Shown here one piece after another: positions 49,639 to 58,125 of a stretch of 64,000 nt of DNA (within the stretch, counting starts at the first letter, position 1; every line of letters starts with the position of its first letter). The notes beneath the pieces were generated by a model. That model saw nothing but the letters and a program-made list of their open reading frames with translations. It was not told the DNA's origin and ran no database searches. A program made the position numbers and the translations under genes. The DNA comes from Schleiferiaceae bacterium. Lineage in GTDB: Bacteria > Bacteroidota > Bacteroidia > Flavobacteriales > Schleiferiaceae. The DNA lies in the NCBI GenBank assembly GCA_029254375.1, contig JAQWXR010000001.1, positions 1 to 64,000 of the forward strand, in the 5' to 3' direction.

Positions 49639-50598
49639 TTATACGATATTCTTTCCTTGGGCGGCAAGTAGGTAAAGAACAGCCATTCGAACTGCCACAC
49701 CGTTTTGCACTTGGTCTAAGATAATAGCATGTTCCGAATCTGCCACCTCGGAGGTAATTTCTACCCCGCGATTTATAGGACCGGGGTGCAAAATCAATGG
49801 GATGGAGTCCAATGCTTGAAGTTTTTCCATGGTCACGCCATAGCGCATATGATATTCCCGAATGCTGGGGAAGTAGGCTCGGTCCATACGCTCATGCTGA
49901 ACACGGAGCATATTGGCCACATCGGCCCATTCCAGAGCGTCTTCGAGGCGCGGAATCACTAGGACCCCTAGGGAGTAAATATGTCGGGGAATCAAGGTGG
50001 CGGGTCCACAAACGGCCACTTCGGCACCTAGTTTTTGTAAGCAATAAATATTACTCAATGCTACGCGGGAATGGGTAATGTCACCAATGATGACGACGCG
50101 CTTTCCCTGCAGGCTACCCAGTTTTTCGGTCATAGAAAAAGCATCAAGCAACGCTTGCGTGGGGTGCTCATGGGTGCCATCGCCTGCATTCACGATGTGA
50201 GCATCGACGTGCTTGCTTAAGAATTCGGCGGCACCGGGCTCGGAATGACGCATCACAATCATATCCACCTTCATGGCCAAAATGTTATTCACGGTATCCA
50301 CTAAGGTTTCCCCTTTCTTCACGGAAGAATTGGATGCCGCAAAATTGATAACATCGGCACTTAAGCGTTTTTCTGCGAGCTCAAAGCTCAATCGCGTGCG
50401 AGTAGAATTCTCAAAAAACAGATTGGCGATGGTGATATCACGTAGGGACGGGACCTTTTTAATGGGGCGATTGATCACCTCTTTAAATTGGGCTGCCCAA
50501 TGCAGAACCAAATGAATGTCTTCAGGACTAAGTCCCTTGATGCCCAATAGGTGATGAGTGCTCAGTTTAGCGCTGTGCGGCATGTGGGGTGGATTCAA
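49639..50598 (-). CDS. pyrB: Aspartate carbamoyltransferase catalytic subunit
   Basis: FFENSTRTRLSFELAEKRLSADVINF, DGTHEHPTQALLDAFSM, LHPGPINRGVEI. Confidence 0.96.
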   Translation of the reverse strand: MNPPHMPHSAKLSTHHLLGIKGLSPEDIHLVLHWAAQFKEVINRPIKKVPSLRDITIANLFFENSTRTRLSFELAEKRLSADVINFAASNSSVKKGETLVDTVNNILAMKVDMIVMRHSEPGAAEFLSKHVDAHIVNAGDGTHEHPTQALLDAFSMTEKLGSLQGKRVVIIGDITHSRVALSNIYCLQKLGAEVAVCGPATLIPRHIYSLGVLVIPRLEDALEWADVANMLRVQHERMDRAYFPSIREYHMRYGVTMEKLQALDSIPLILHPGPINRGVEITSEVADSEHAIILDQVQNGVAVRMAVLYLLAAQGKNIV

Positions 50599-51118
50599 TC
50601 AATACAGAGGGTAGGTCGTTGGTCCATTCAAGGCGAACACGTTCTTCAGCAATGGCATCGACGCGTCGGCCGGAATAATCAGGCTGTATGGGTAGCTCTC
50701 GGGAAAAACGTCGATCAATCAAGACGCAGAGTTCAACCCTTTGAGGACGGCCATAGTCTTGTAAAGCATCCATAGCGGCGCGGACGCTTCGTCCGGTATA
50801 TAGCACATCATCGACGATAATGACTCGCTTTCCCTCGATGAGTACATCCATTTGATTGGGGCTAGCGGCGAGAGGTTCCTCGCGTCTGCGGAAATCATCG
50901 CGATGAAAAGTGATATCCAGTGCGCCGAATGGAACCTTGCTTACTCCATGTTCTTTCTGCAGTCGGGAAGCTATAGCCATAGCAAGTCGCGTTCCACGCG
51001 GCTGCAAACCAATTATCACGGAATTATTCCAAGGGAAGTGAACTTCGTTCAGTTGGCAACAAAGTCGGTTCAGCGTTATTTCGCAGTCCCGAGCATCCAG
51101 AAGGGTTTTGGTGGCCAT
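50567..51118 (-). CDS. pyrR: PyrR bifunctional regulator/uracil phosphoribosyltransferase
   Basis: IIGLQPRGTRLAMAIA, VIIVDDVLYTGRSVRAAMDAL; overlaps pyrB. Confidence 0.94.
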   Translation of the reverse strand: MATKTLLDARDCEITLNRLCCQLNEVHFPWNNSVIIGLQPRGTRLAMAIASRLQKEHGVSKVPFGALDITFHRDDFRRREEPLAASPNQMDVLIEGKRVIIVDDVLYTGRSVRAAMDALQDYGRPQRVELCVLIDRRFSRELPIQPDYSGRRVDAIAEERVRLEWTNDLPSVLIESTPHAAQR

Positions 51119-51213
51119 GTTAGCAACAAAGGTACTTTTTTAGCCGTGAATAGCGAACACCCTCAACGGAGGATAGATATCCCTCTCGAGAATCCCAAAA
51201 CGAAGAGAAGTTC

Positions 51214-53007
51214 CTAGCTATTCATGGAGATTAAGAATTCCTCATTGTTAAGGGTCTTGCTCATCCGGTCATGCATGAATTCCATTGCTTCCACGGGCGT
51301 CATGTCGGCCAAGTGGCGGCGTAGGATATACATCCGGCTTAATATTTCCTTCGGGAGGAGTAGATCTTCCTTGCGCGTGCCTGAAGACATTAGATCCAAA
51401 GCTGGCCATACCCTGCGGTTTGCGATCTTTCGATCCAATTGCATCTCCATGTTTCCAGTCCCTTTGAATTCCTCAAAAATAACCTCGTCCATTTTGGATC
51501 CCGTATCAATTAATGCGGTAGCCAAGATGGTTAGTGACCCTCCGTTTTCAATATTACGCGCGGCTCCAAAGAAACGCTTTGGGCGGTGCAAGGCGTTGGC
51601 ATCGACACCACCGGATAAAACCTTGCCAGACGCAGGGCTAACGGTGTTGTAGGCTCTTGCCAAACGCGTGATGGAATCCAAAAGGATGATCACGTCGTGG
51701 CCGCATTCGACGAGGCGCTTGGCCTTTTCTAATACGATGTTGGCGACGCGAACATGTCGTTCTGCTGGCTCATCGAAGGTGGAGGCGACTACTTCGGCAT
51801 TCACGCTCCGAGCCATGTCAGTGACTTCCTCAGGACGCTCATCGACCAAGAGAATAATCATGTATGCTTCGGGGTGATTGGCGGCGATGGCGTTGGCCAC
51901 TTCCTTGAGTAAGGTGGTCTTACCCGTTTTGGGCTGGGCCACAATCAAACCTCTTTGACCTTTTCCAATGGGGGAAAATAAATCAATCACCCGAGTGGAT
52001 AGCGTGCTACGGCGCCCAGTTAAATTGAATTTCTCTTCTGGAAAAAGGGGAGTTAGGTGTTCAAAGCTGACACGATCACGGATAAAATCTGGCTCGCGAC
52101 CGTTGATGCTAATGACTTTGGTTAATGGGAAGAACTTCTCACCTTCTCGTGGAGGGCGAACTTCGCCACGAACAGTATCGCCAGTCTTTAGGCCAAATTG
52201 CTTGACTTGTTGGACCGAGATATAGACATCATCTGGAGAGTTGAGATAGTTGTAATCTGAAGAACGTAAAAAAGCGAAATTATCAGGCATCATTTCAACC
52301 ACGCCTTCCGTGGGAATGATCCCTTCAAATTCGTAATTACGGCGATCCGGACGATCATTGCGATCTTGGCGCTCCCCGCGTTCTTGACGCTCCCCGCGTT
52401 CTTGACGCTCTGGTTGAGGCCCGCGTTCAGGGCGATCTTGACGCTCCCCACGATCTTGGCGCTCCCCACGTTCAGGGCGAGGCCCGCGTTCTGCGCGTTC
52501 AGGGCGATCCCCACGATCTTGGCGCTCCCCACGATCTTGACGCTCCGCGCGTTCAGGTCGAGGCCCGCGATCTTGACGTTCCCCGCGATCCGGGCGGTCA
52601 TTGCGCTCCCCGCGCTCTGGCCTTGATCCGCGTTCCTGACTCTCGCCGCGTTCTGGGTGCTCACCGCGATCATTTCTAGGCAAACGCTCTGGGCGTTCGG
52701 AACGGACTTGAATTCCTTTGTTTTTCTCAGAATTGAGCTCATTGGAGTTGACCTCCACATCACTCATTTCAGAGGGCTGATTTTTGCGAGCAGGGCGGCC
52801 CCGACGTCGTTCGATCGGAGAAGATTCCGAATCGTTCGATGCGTTTGAAGGTGCTTCAAGGTCTACGCCAACCTTAGATCCGATGGCTGAAATCGCCTCT
52901 ATAAGTTCTGGTTTGCGCAAATAACGCGCTTTAGGTACGCCAAGGGCTTCGCCCATAGCTTTGAGTTCGGGGAGTTTTAATTCCGTGATATTCGGGGAAT
53001 TAGCCAT
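51214..53007 (-). CDS. rho: Transcription termination factor Rho with an Arg/Glu/Asp-rich N-terminal insert
   Basis: [55 protein letters not shown]; 597 aa. Confidence 0.96.
   Translation of the reverse strand: MANSPNITELKLPELKAMGEALGVPKARYLRKPELIEAISAIGSKVGVDLEAPSNASNDSESSPIERRRGRPARKNQPSEMSDVEVNSNELNSEKNKGIQVRSERPERLPRNDRGEHPERGESQERGSRPERGERNDRPDRGERQDRGPRPERAERQDRGERQDRGDRPERAERGPRPERGERQDRGERQDRPERGPQPERQERGERQERGERQDRNDRPDRRNYEFEGIIPTEGVVEMMPDNFAFLRSSDYNYLNSPDDVYISVQQVKQFGLKTGDTVRGEVRPPREGEKFFPLTKVISINGREPDFIRDRVSFEHLTPLFPEEKFNLTGRRSTLSTRVIDLFSPIGKGQRGLIVAQPKTGKTTLLKEVANAIAANHPEAYMIILLVDERPEEVTDMARSVNAEVVASTFDEPAERHVRVANIVLEKAKRLVECGHDVIILLDSITRLARAYNTVSPASGKVLSGGVDANALHRPKRFFGAARNIENGGSLTILATALIDTGSKMDEVIFEEFKGTGNMEMQLDRKIANRRVWPALDLMSSGTRKEDLLLPKEILSRMYILRRHLADMTPVEAMEFMHDRMSKTLNNEEFLISMNS
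52340..52700 (-). repeat. rho: Degenerate in-frame repeats encoding [16 protein letters not shown]-type low-complexity region in rho
   Basis: Many near-identical copies of cgatcttggcgctcccc-type units; protein (R/E/D/Q/G/P)-only for over 100 residues. Confidence 0.9.
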
Positions 53008-53129
53008 AAAAAGAGCAAAAAGTAATCGTGGAAAAGAGTGTTCTTGAGAGAATGTCTTGGAGGGGGAGGTGCGATTTTACACCTGTGAACGACTACAATA
53101 GTACAAAAAATTCGGAAATTGCACTCATT

Positions 53130-53501
53130 ATGTGGCAACGAATCCAAACTCTTTACATGGTCCTAGGGGCTGTGATGTTCTTTTTAGTCGGTTATGACAC
53201 CATCAGCAATGCGCAAGCGCTCCTTGCCGGATTGGGTATGGCTTTGCTTTTGGCCAATACTACCTACTTCAAGCACCGCAAGCGTCAATTTATGGTGAAT
53301 AGGGTGGTAGTTCTTGTAGCATTTATTCTTGAAGGCTGGCTTCTCTCTGGGGTATATGGAGTGGATGTAGAGGGAATTTCTCAAGCGGGAATGATGAGAT
53401 TGACCTCACCCTTGTTCGCTGTTATTTGTGCCGCATTGGCCAATCGCGCCATTCAAGCTGACGAAAAGAAGGTGAGTTCTGCTGATCGCTTTAGGAAGTG
53501 A
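53130..53501 (+). CDS. DUF4293-like membrane protein
   Basis: MWQRIQTLYMVLGAVMFFLVGYD start; four hydrophobic segments; ANRAIQADEKKVSSADRFR end; ORF opens at 53028. Confidence 0.8.
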   Translation: MWQRIQTLYMVLGAVMFFLVGYDTISNAQALLAGLGMALLLANTTYFKHRKRQFMVNRVVVLVAFILEGWLLSGVYGVDVEGISQAGMMRLTSPLFAVICAALANRAIQADEKKVSSADRFRK

Positions 53502-54033
53502 GAGAATCCTCATTTTTGAGTGCACCCCGTTTCCCCAATTCAATGACAGCCAAATTCTGCACGCCCTGGTCGCTGAGGTCAAAGCGAAGCATGGTGCGTT
53601 GATGGTGAAATCCATGATGCCCCATAGCTCCTGGGTTCATACACAGCACCCCAGATGAGTCGTGGCCTACTCGAAGAATGTGCGAGTGGCCACAAATAAA
53701 AATTTTGGGCTGATGGAGGCGGAAGCCCTCCCGAATGGAGGAGGGTAGACGCCCAGCCACGCCGCCGATATGTGTCATCCAGATCCGCTGACCAAAGCGT
53801 TCCTCGATGACATCTTTTGGGGCTTCACGGCGCATGACGCCATCATCAATGTTTCCATGAACAGCAAATACTTTCCCGCAGGTTTTGAGTTGATCGAGAA
53901 CGTCCAGCGAACCAATGTCTCCGGCATGCCAAATTTCGTCGGCGGCCCGGGCATGGCGAAGGATAGCTTCGTCCAAATGCCCATGACTATCGGACAATAA
54001 AAGGATGCGCTGCGCTGTACCTTTGGAATTCAT
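53491..54033 (-). CDS. YfcE-like metallophosphoesterase
   Basis: ILLLSDSHGHLD, DEIWHAGDIGS, AVHGNIDD, FICGHSHI. Confidence 0.92.
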   Translation of the reverse strand: MNSKGTAQRILLLSDSHGHLDEAILRHARAADEIWHAGDIGSLDVLDQLKTCGKVFAVHGNIDDGVMRREAPKDVIEERFGQRIWMTHIGGVAGRLPSSIREGFRLHQPKIFICGHSHILRVGHDSSGVLCMNPGAMGHHGFHHQRTMLRFDLSDQGVQNLAVIELGKRGALKNEDSLTS

Positions 54034-54035
54034 TG

Positions 54036-54818
54036 ATGCAAACTTCGGGATTATCTACGTACGCGATGCGCTTGGCTTTCCATGGCGCTCCTTTTAGTGG
54101 CTGGCAAGTACAGCCGTCCCAAAAAACGGTTCAAGGAGAAATTGAAACCGCACTTTCGTCCTTGCTTCGCGAGAACATAGGGATACAAGGTGCAGGGCGA
54201 ACCGATACAGGGGTGCATGCCGCTAACTATGTGGCGCATTTTGAAGGGCCCGAAGGCCTTGATGTTGAGGAATTAGCGTACAAGCTGAATAGATTCTTGC
54301 CCAGTCGCCTCGGCGTATTTGAAATTGTACGAACCGATAAGGAATTTCATGCGCGCTTTTCTGCGACGTCTCGCTCGTATCGCTATGTTTTGCAGCGCGA
54401 AAAGGATGTTTTTACCACCGATGTAGCATGGTATTACCAGCGGCCTATGGATTTTGAGCGCCTCAATCGAGCCGCTACCTCGCTGTATACAGGCCAGGAT
54501 TTTTCGGCGTTCGCCAGATTGGGAAGTCACAGTGGGAGCAGTGTATGCCAAATTCAGCACGCTCGCTGGCTTAACGAAGGGAATCAATGGATTTTTGAGG
54601 TTCGTGCAAATAGATTCTTGCGGAATATGGTTCGATCCTTAGTGGGGACCATGGTCGAGCACGCCTTAGACAAACGCACATGGGATTCCTGGGAGTCCCT
54701 TTTACTTGGAGGTAGCCGTGCAGATGCCGGCACCTCAGCACCAGCCCATGGCCTATGCTTCGCTGGGGTCACCTATTCAAATTCCCCTTTTGATGAGCGC
54801 GAAAACGCCCCCTTCTAA
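54036..54818 (+). CDS. truA: tRNA pseudouridine(38-40) synthase
   Basis: MRLAFHGAPFSGWQVQPSQKTVQGEIETAL, GAGRTDTGVHA, SRSYRYVLQ, FLRNMVRSLVGTMVE. Confidence 0.95.
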   Translation: MQTSGLSTYAMRLAFHGAPFSGWQVQPSQKTVQGEIETALSSLLRENIGIQGAGRTDTGVHAANYVAHFEGPEGLDVEELAYKLNRFLPSRLGVFEIVRTDKEFHARFSATSRSYRYVLQREKDVFTTDVAWYYQRPMDFERLNRAATSLYTGQDFSAFARLGSHSGSSVCQIQHARWLNEGNQWIFEVRANRFLRNMVRSLVGTMVEHALDKRTWDSWESLLLGGSRADAGTSAPAHGLCFAGVTYSNSPFDERENAPF

Positions 54819-56577
54819 GCCCACCGTATCGGGTAAAGCTTTCGACTGGAAAGTCCTTCGTCAGGTACTTGGTTATGCACGTCCTTACCGGTGGCAAACG
54901 ATTGCGGCCGCCGGTTTGTCGGTCATTTTAGGGATGCTCAGCACAGCGCGCCCCATTTTTGTGCGCGATGGGGTTGATGATGCGGTTGTTTCTGCAGACC
55001 CACAAGCTTTATATCACGCTATGATGCTGTTGGCTGCTGCGCTGATATTGGAATCTTTGGGTCAGTTTGCCTTCATCTATGCGACAAATGACCTTGGACA
55101 GAGAGTCATTCGCGATATTCGAATTCGGCTTTTTGGGCGGCTGCTTCAATTCAATATGCCGTTTTTTGACAAGACTCCCGTGGGAACCTTGGTCACCCGG
55201 TCCGTGAGTGATGTGGAGACCATGGCGGATATATTTTCAGATGGTTTGTTGGTCATTTTTGGCGATCTCTTCAAGATTGTTGTGATGGTCTCCGTAATGT
55301 TCTTCTTGTTCGATCCCGCATTGGTGGCAATCAGCCTTAGTGTCATCCCTCTGCTCTATATAGCGACCCGTTGGTTTCAACGGAGTATCAAATCCGCATT
55401 TACGGATGTCCGAAATCAAGTGGCCGCCTTGAATGCATTTGTTCAAGAGCGCATCACCGGTATGATGATCGTGCAGTTGTTTGCCCGGGAAAAGGTCGAA
55501 TACACGGGGTTTAAGGCAATCAATACCAAGCATAAAGACGCTAATATTCGGAGTATTTGGTACTTCTCGCTTTTCTTTCCGATCATCGAGATGCTTTCCG
55601 CAGTAAGCATTGGGTTAGCCATCTGGTATGGTGGTGTAGCGGCCGCAGAAGGAGCGGAAATTAGCATTGGTGATTTGACGGCATTGATTCTCTTCATCAA
55701 CTTGTTATACCGGCCGCTTCGCCAGTTGGCGGATCGGTTCAACACACTTCAGATGGGTATGGTGGCGAGCGAGCGGGTGCTCAAACTGATTGCCAACGAG
55801 TCAGATGTTGAACCAAGCGGTAAGCATGTTGCCGAAAAGGTTAATGGGCATGTAGAATTTCGAGGCGTACACTTCTCCTACCTTCCTGAGGAACCTATTC
55901 TTCGTGGGATTGATTTGAATATTCCAGTGGGCGAAACGTGGGCCTTGGTGGGTTCAACAGGCTCAGGGAAGAGCACACTCGTGCATTTACTTTTGGGCTA
56001 TTACCTCGTGCAAGAAGGTGAAATTCGCCTCGATGACGTGCGATTGCGGGATTGGAATCTTAGGTCTTTGCGCCAACATGTAGCCCTGGTGCAGCAGGAT
56101 GTCTTCTTGTTTTCGGATTCGGTGCGTAACAATGTGACGGTATACCGAAACATTTCAGATGAGGCGATTTGGGCGGCTGCTGAAGCTATGGGCATCGATG
56201 AGTTCCTCCGCAGTCTCCCAGGGGGCTTGGACTATGATGTGAAAGAACGTGGCGGTATGCTAAGCACCGGCCAGCGGCAGCTTCTGGCCTTCCTACGTGC
56301 CTATTTGCGCGAGCCCTCCTTGCTTATTTTGGATGAGGCGACCTCGAGCATTGACTCCCAGGCCGAAGATTGGATCCAAAAGGCAACGGTCACCCTAACG
56401 GAAGGGCGCACTTCGCTTGTTGTTGCGCACCGACTTGCCACGGTACTCAAGGCAGACCAAATTGTCGTCTTGGACAAGGGCCAAGTCGTCGAGCAAGGCC
56501 GTCACGAAGAATTGCTCACGAAAGGTGGCGCATACGCCAACCTCTACGAAAAGCAGTTTTTTGGAGAGGAATCCTGA
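54793..56577 (+). CDS. ABC transporter ATP-binding/permease protein (MsbA-like)
   Basis: TM domain plus ALVGSTGSGKSTLVHLLLGYY, LSTGQRQLLAFLRAYLREPSLLILDEATSSIDSQAE; start inside the 54706 ORF. Confidence 0.93.
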   Translation: MSAKTPPSKPTVSGKAFDWKVLRQVLGYARPYRWQTIAAAGLSVILGMLSTARPIFVRDGVDDAVVSADPQALYHAMMLLAAALILESLGQFAFIYATNDLGQRVIRDIRIRLFGRLLQFNMPFFDKTPVGTLVTRSVSDVETMADIFSDGLLVIFGDLFKIVVMVSVMFFLFDPALVAISLSVIPLLYIATRWFQRSIKSAFTDVRNQVAALNAFVQERITGMMIVQLFAREKVEYTGFKAINTKHKDANIRSIWYFSLFFPIIEMLSAVSIGLAIWYGGVAAAEGAEISIGDLTALILFINLLYRPLRQLADRFNTLQMGMVASERVLKLIANESDVEPSGKHVAEKVNGHVEFRGVHFSYLPEEPILRGIDLNIPVGETWALVGSTGSGKSTLVHLLLGYYLVQEGEIRLDDVRLRDWNLRSLRQHVALVQQDVFLFSDSVRNNVTVYRNISDEAIWAAAEAMGIDEFLRSLPGGLDYDVKERGGMLSTGQRQLLAFLRAYLREPSLLILDEATSSIDSQAEDWIQKATVTLTEGRTSLVVAHRLATVLKADQIVVLDKGQVVEQGRHEELLTKGGAYANLYEKQFFGEES

Positions 56578-56606
56578 CAAAAAAAAAGCGGCCCCGAAGG
56601 GCCGCT
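56578..56606 (-). terminator. Rho-independent terminator reading on the minus strand
   Basis: Minus strand GCGGCCC-TTCG-GGGCCGC followed by TTTTTTTTT; no T-tract in plus orientation. Confidence 0.85.
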
Positions 56607-56752
56607 GTGAACTTAGGAGTTTCGGAACGATACAGGCCGATCCAACTGGTAAAAAGGACCTGTGAACACACGAGTGTATATGCGCAAGGCCGCAACCTCC
56701 GTCCAAAAGAACGTGATCAATTGTAGCCCGCATCTGTACTCAAAGCGCGAGC
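56585..56752 (-). ncRNA. Candidate structured small RNA or 3'UTR element
   Basis: TACCTTTG at 56753-56760 (minus), several short hairpins including ACAGGTCC/GGCCTGT, ends in a strong terminator; no clear ORF. Confidence 0.3.
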
Positions 56753-56768
56753 CAAAGGTATTGGAAAT

Positions 56769-57323
56769 TCAGACCGGTAAGAGAGAATTCGGATCCTGAA
56801 TTTGGACCGCAGGGGCATAGGTGGCGACCAGGGCCTGGAATTCCTGCAGTCGAGTAATTTGAACGGCTACTATTCGGCCTTCTTGAAGTTCGAAAAACGC
56901 ATAGGTCCCTTCGTCAAAAGCGTAGGCGTGCACGCGTTTATACGGTCCAAAACTTCCAATCCTAAGTCCCCAGCCGCCAAAATCTCCAATGGGGCTGGCC
57001 TTGGCTAGGTAAATGGCCTGAACAGCCTCCCACGAACGCCATTTCCAGCGCCAAACAAAAGGACGGTAAATCACGCCAATGCCCCGTGCACTGATCCGCA
57101 AGCGGCACCAGGACATAATCATGGCGGTAACTCCAGCCTCGAGCGCAATAACACTAAGCAAGACCCAGAACATGGTTGGGCCCTCTTCGGAAGGTCGGCT
57201 TGCAAAGAAGGCAGCTAAATCTGCCCAGCCCACGGAAATAATGATGGTCAAGGTCGTGGTCAGGCTAATGCCCAAGACGATAAGAAAGACGGGAGGGATG
57301 CGGAATTGGTCGCGGTATTCCAT
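56769..57323 (-). CDS. Hypothetical membrane protein, PH-like domain (two TM helices)
   Basis: Two TM segments then RLRISARGIGVIYRPFVWRWKWRSWEAVQAIYLAKASPIG..WGLRIG typical of bacterial PH-like proteins. Confidence 0.6.
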   Translation of the reverse strand: MEYRDQFRIPPVFLIVLGISLTTTLTIIISVGWADLAAFFASRPSEEGPTMFWVLLSVIALEAGVTAMIMSWCRLRISARGIGVIYRPFVWRWKWRSWEAVQAIYLAKASPIGDFGGWGLRIGSFGPYKRVHAYAFDEGTYAFFELQEGRIVAVQITRLQEFQALVATYAPAVQIQDPNSLLPV

Positions 57324-57328
57324 ATGTG

Positions 57329-57336
57329 TAAAAGTA
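57329..57336 (-). promoter_or_regulatory. -7-like element TACTTTTA, 5 nt before ATG of 56769-57323
   Basis: Near match to TAnnTTTG. Confidence 0.45.
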
Positions 57337-57360
57337 CACGCTTAACAATTGTATGAGAAG

Positions 57361-57374
57361 GATGTTTGAACATC
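57361..57374. promoter_or_regulatory. Palindrome GATGTTTGAACATC, candidate operator 1
   Basis: 6-bp inverted arms GATGTT/AACATC; contains TTTG (57365-57368) in the -33 position. Confidence 0.6.
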
Positions 57375-57386
57375 TTTTGAGTGCTG

Positions 57387-57394
57387 TACATTTG
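57387..57394 (+). promoter_or_regulatory. -7 element TACATTTG of YceI gene
   Basis: Exact TAnnTTTG, 18 nt after TTTG 57365-57368. Confidence 0.6.
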
Positions 57395-57409
57395 CACACG
57401 TTACTTAAT

Positions 57410-57423
57410 AATGTTTAAACATC
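57410..57423. promoter_or_regulatory. Palindrome AATGTTTAAACATC, candidate operator 2
   Basis: Contains perfect 12-bp palindrome ATGTTTAAACAT; 12/14 identical to 57361-57374. Confidence 0.6.
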
Positions 57424-57431
57424 AAACTTAA

Positions 57432-58073
57432 ATGAAAAAACTTCTTTCTCTTTCTGCTGCAGCGCTTTTGGCTGTGGCCTGTGGCCAAGGCACTTTGGAT
57501 GCTACAGATGCAAAAGATGCTGCCCAAGGCGGCCAAACGTTGACCGTTGACGCGGCGGCTTCTAGCGTTGAATGGTACGGTCACAAGCCCTTCGCAGAGA
57601 GCTACGGCCACGCGGGTACCTTGAACATCACGGAAGGTTCCGTGGGTCTTGAGAACGGTGCCTTGGTGTCGGGCAGCTTTACGCTGGACATGAACACCAT
57701 CATGTGCACGGACGAAGCCCTTCCACAGGAGAAAAAAGACTACTTAGTCGGTCACTTAAAAAGCGCAGAATTCTTTGCTGTGGACAGCTTTGCCGTTGCC
57801 ACATTTGAAATCACGGGCGTAGATGCTCAAGAGGGTGAAAATAATTCTTTGGTTTCTGGCAATTTGACCATGCGAGGTGTGACCAACAACATCCAGTTCC
57901 CTGCCCATGTGACGGTGGTGGATTCTGTTGTTACATTGACCGCTCCCCAGTTCAATATTGACCGCAAGCAGTGGGGCGTCATGTATTCCTCCACGAGCAT
58001 TGTGGATTTAGCAAAAGATAACTTGATTTCCGACGATTTAGGTATCAAGTTTACCGTTTCTGCTAAGCTTTAA
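57432..58073 (+). CDS. YceI-family lipoprotein
   Basis: Lipobox LAVACG; LTVDAAASSVEWYGHKPFAESYGHAGTLNITEGSVGLENGALVSGSFTLDMNTI; NLTMRGVTNNIQFPAHV. Confidence 0.9.
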   Translation: MKKLLSLSAAALLAVACGQGTLDATDAKDAAQGGQTLTVDAAASSVEWYGHKPFAESYGHAGTLNITEGSVGLENGALVSGSFTLDMNTIMCTDEALPQEKKDYLVGHLKSAEFFAVDSFAVATFEITGVDAQEGENNSLVSGNLTMRGVTNNIQFPAHVTVVDSVVTLTAPQFNIDRKQWGVMYSSTSIVDLAKDNLISDDLGIKFTVSAKL

Positions 58074-58093
58074 TTAGCTTCCCGTTAATTGGG

Positions 58094-58125
58094 TGAAAGC
58101 CTCGGCGAAAGCCGGGGCTTTTTTT
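58094..58125 (+). terminator. Rho-independent terminator with GAAA tetraloop
   Basis: AAAGCCTCGGC-GAAA-GCCGGGGCTTTTTTT. Confidence 0.9.

Noticed and set aside
52290-52763. 157-aa minus-strand ORF ([10 protein letters not shown]..) inside rho
   Set aside because: Shadow frame of the repetitive R/E/D insert in rho; composition follows the repeat and no independent start signal is seen.
56370-56726. Plus-strand ORF running through the terminator (..VSERYRPIQLVKRTCEHTSVYAQG..)
   Set aside because: Begins inside the ABC transporter gene in another frame and crosses a strong hairpin; more likely incidental to the candidate RNA on the other strand.
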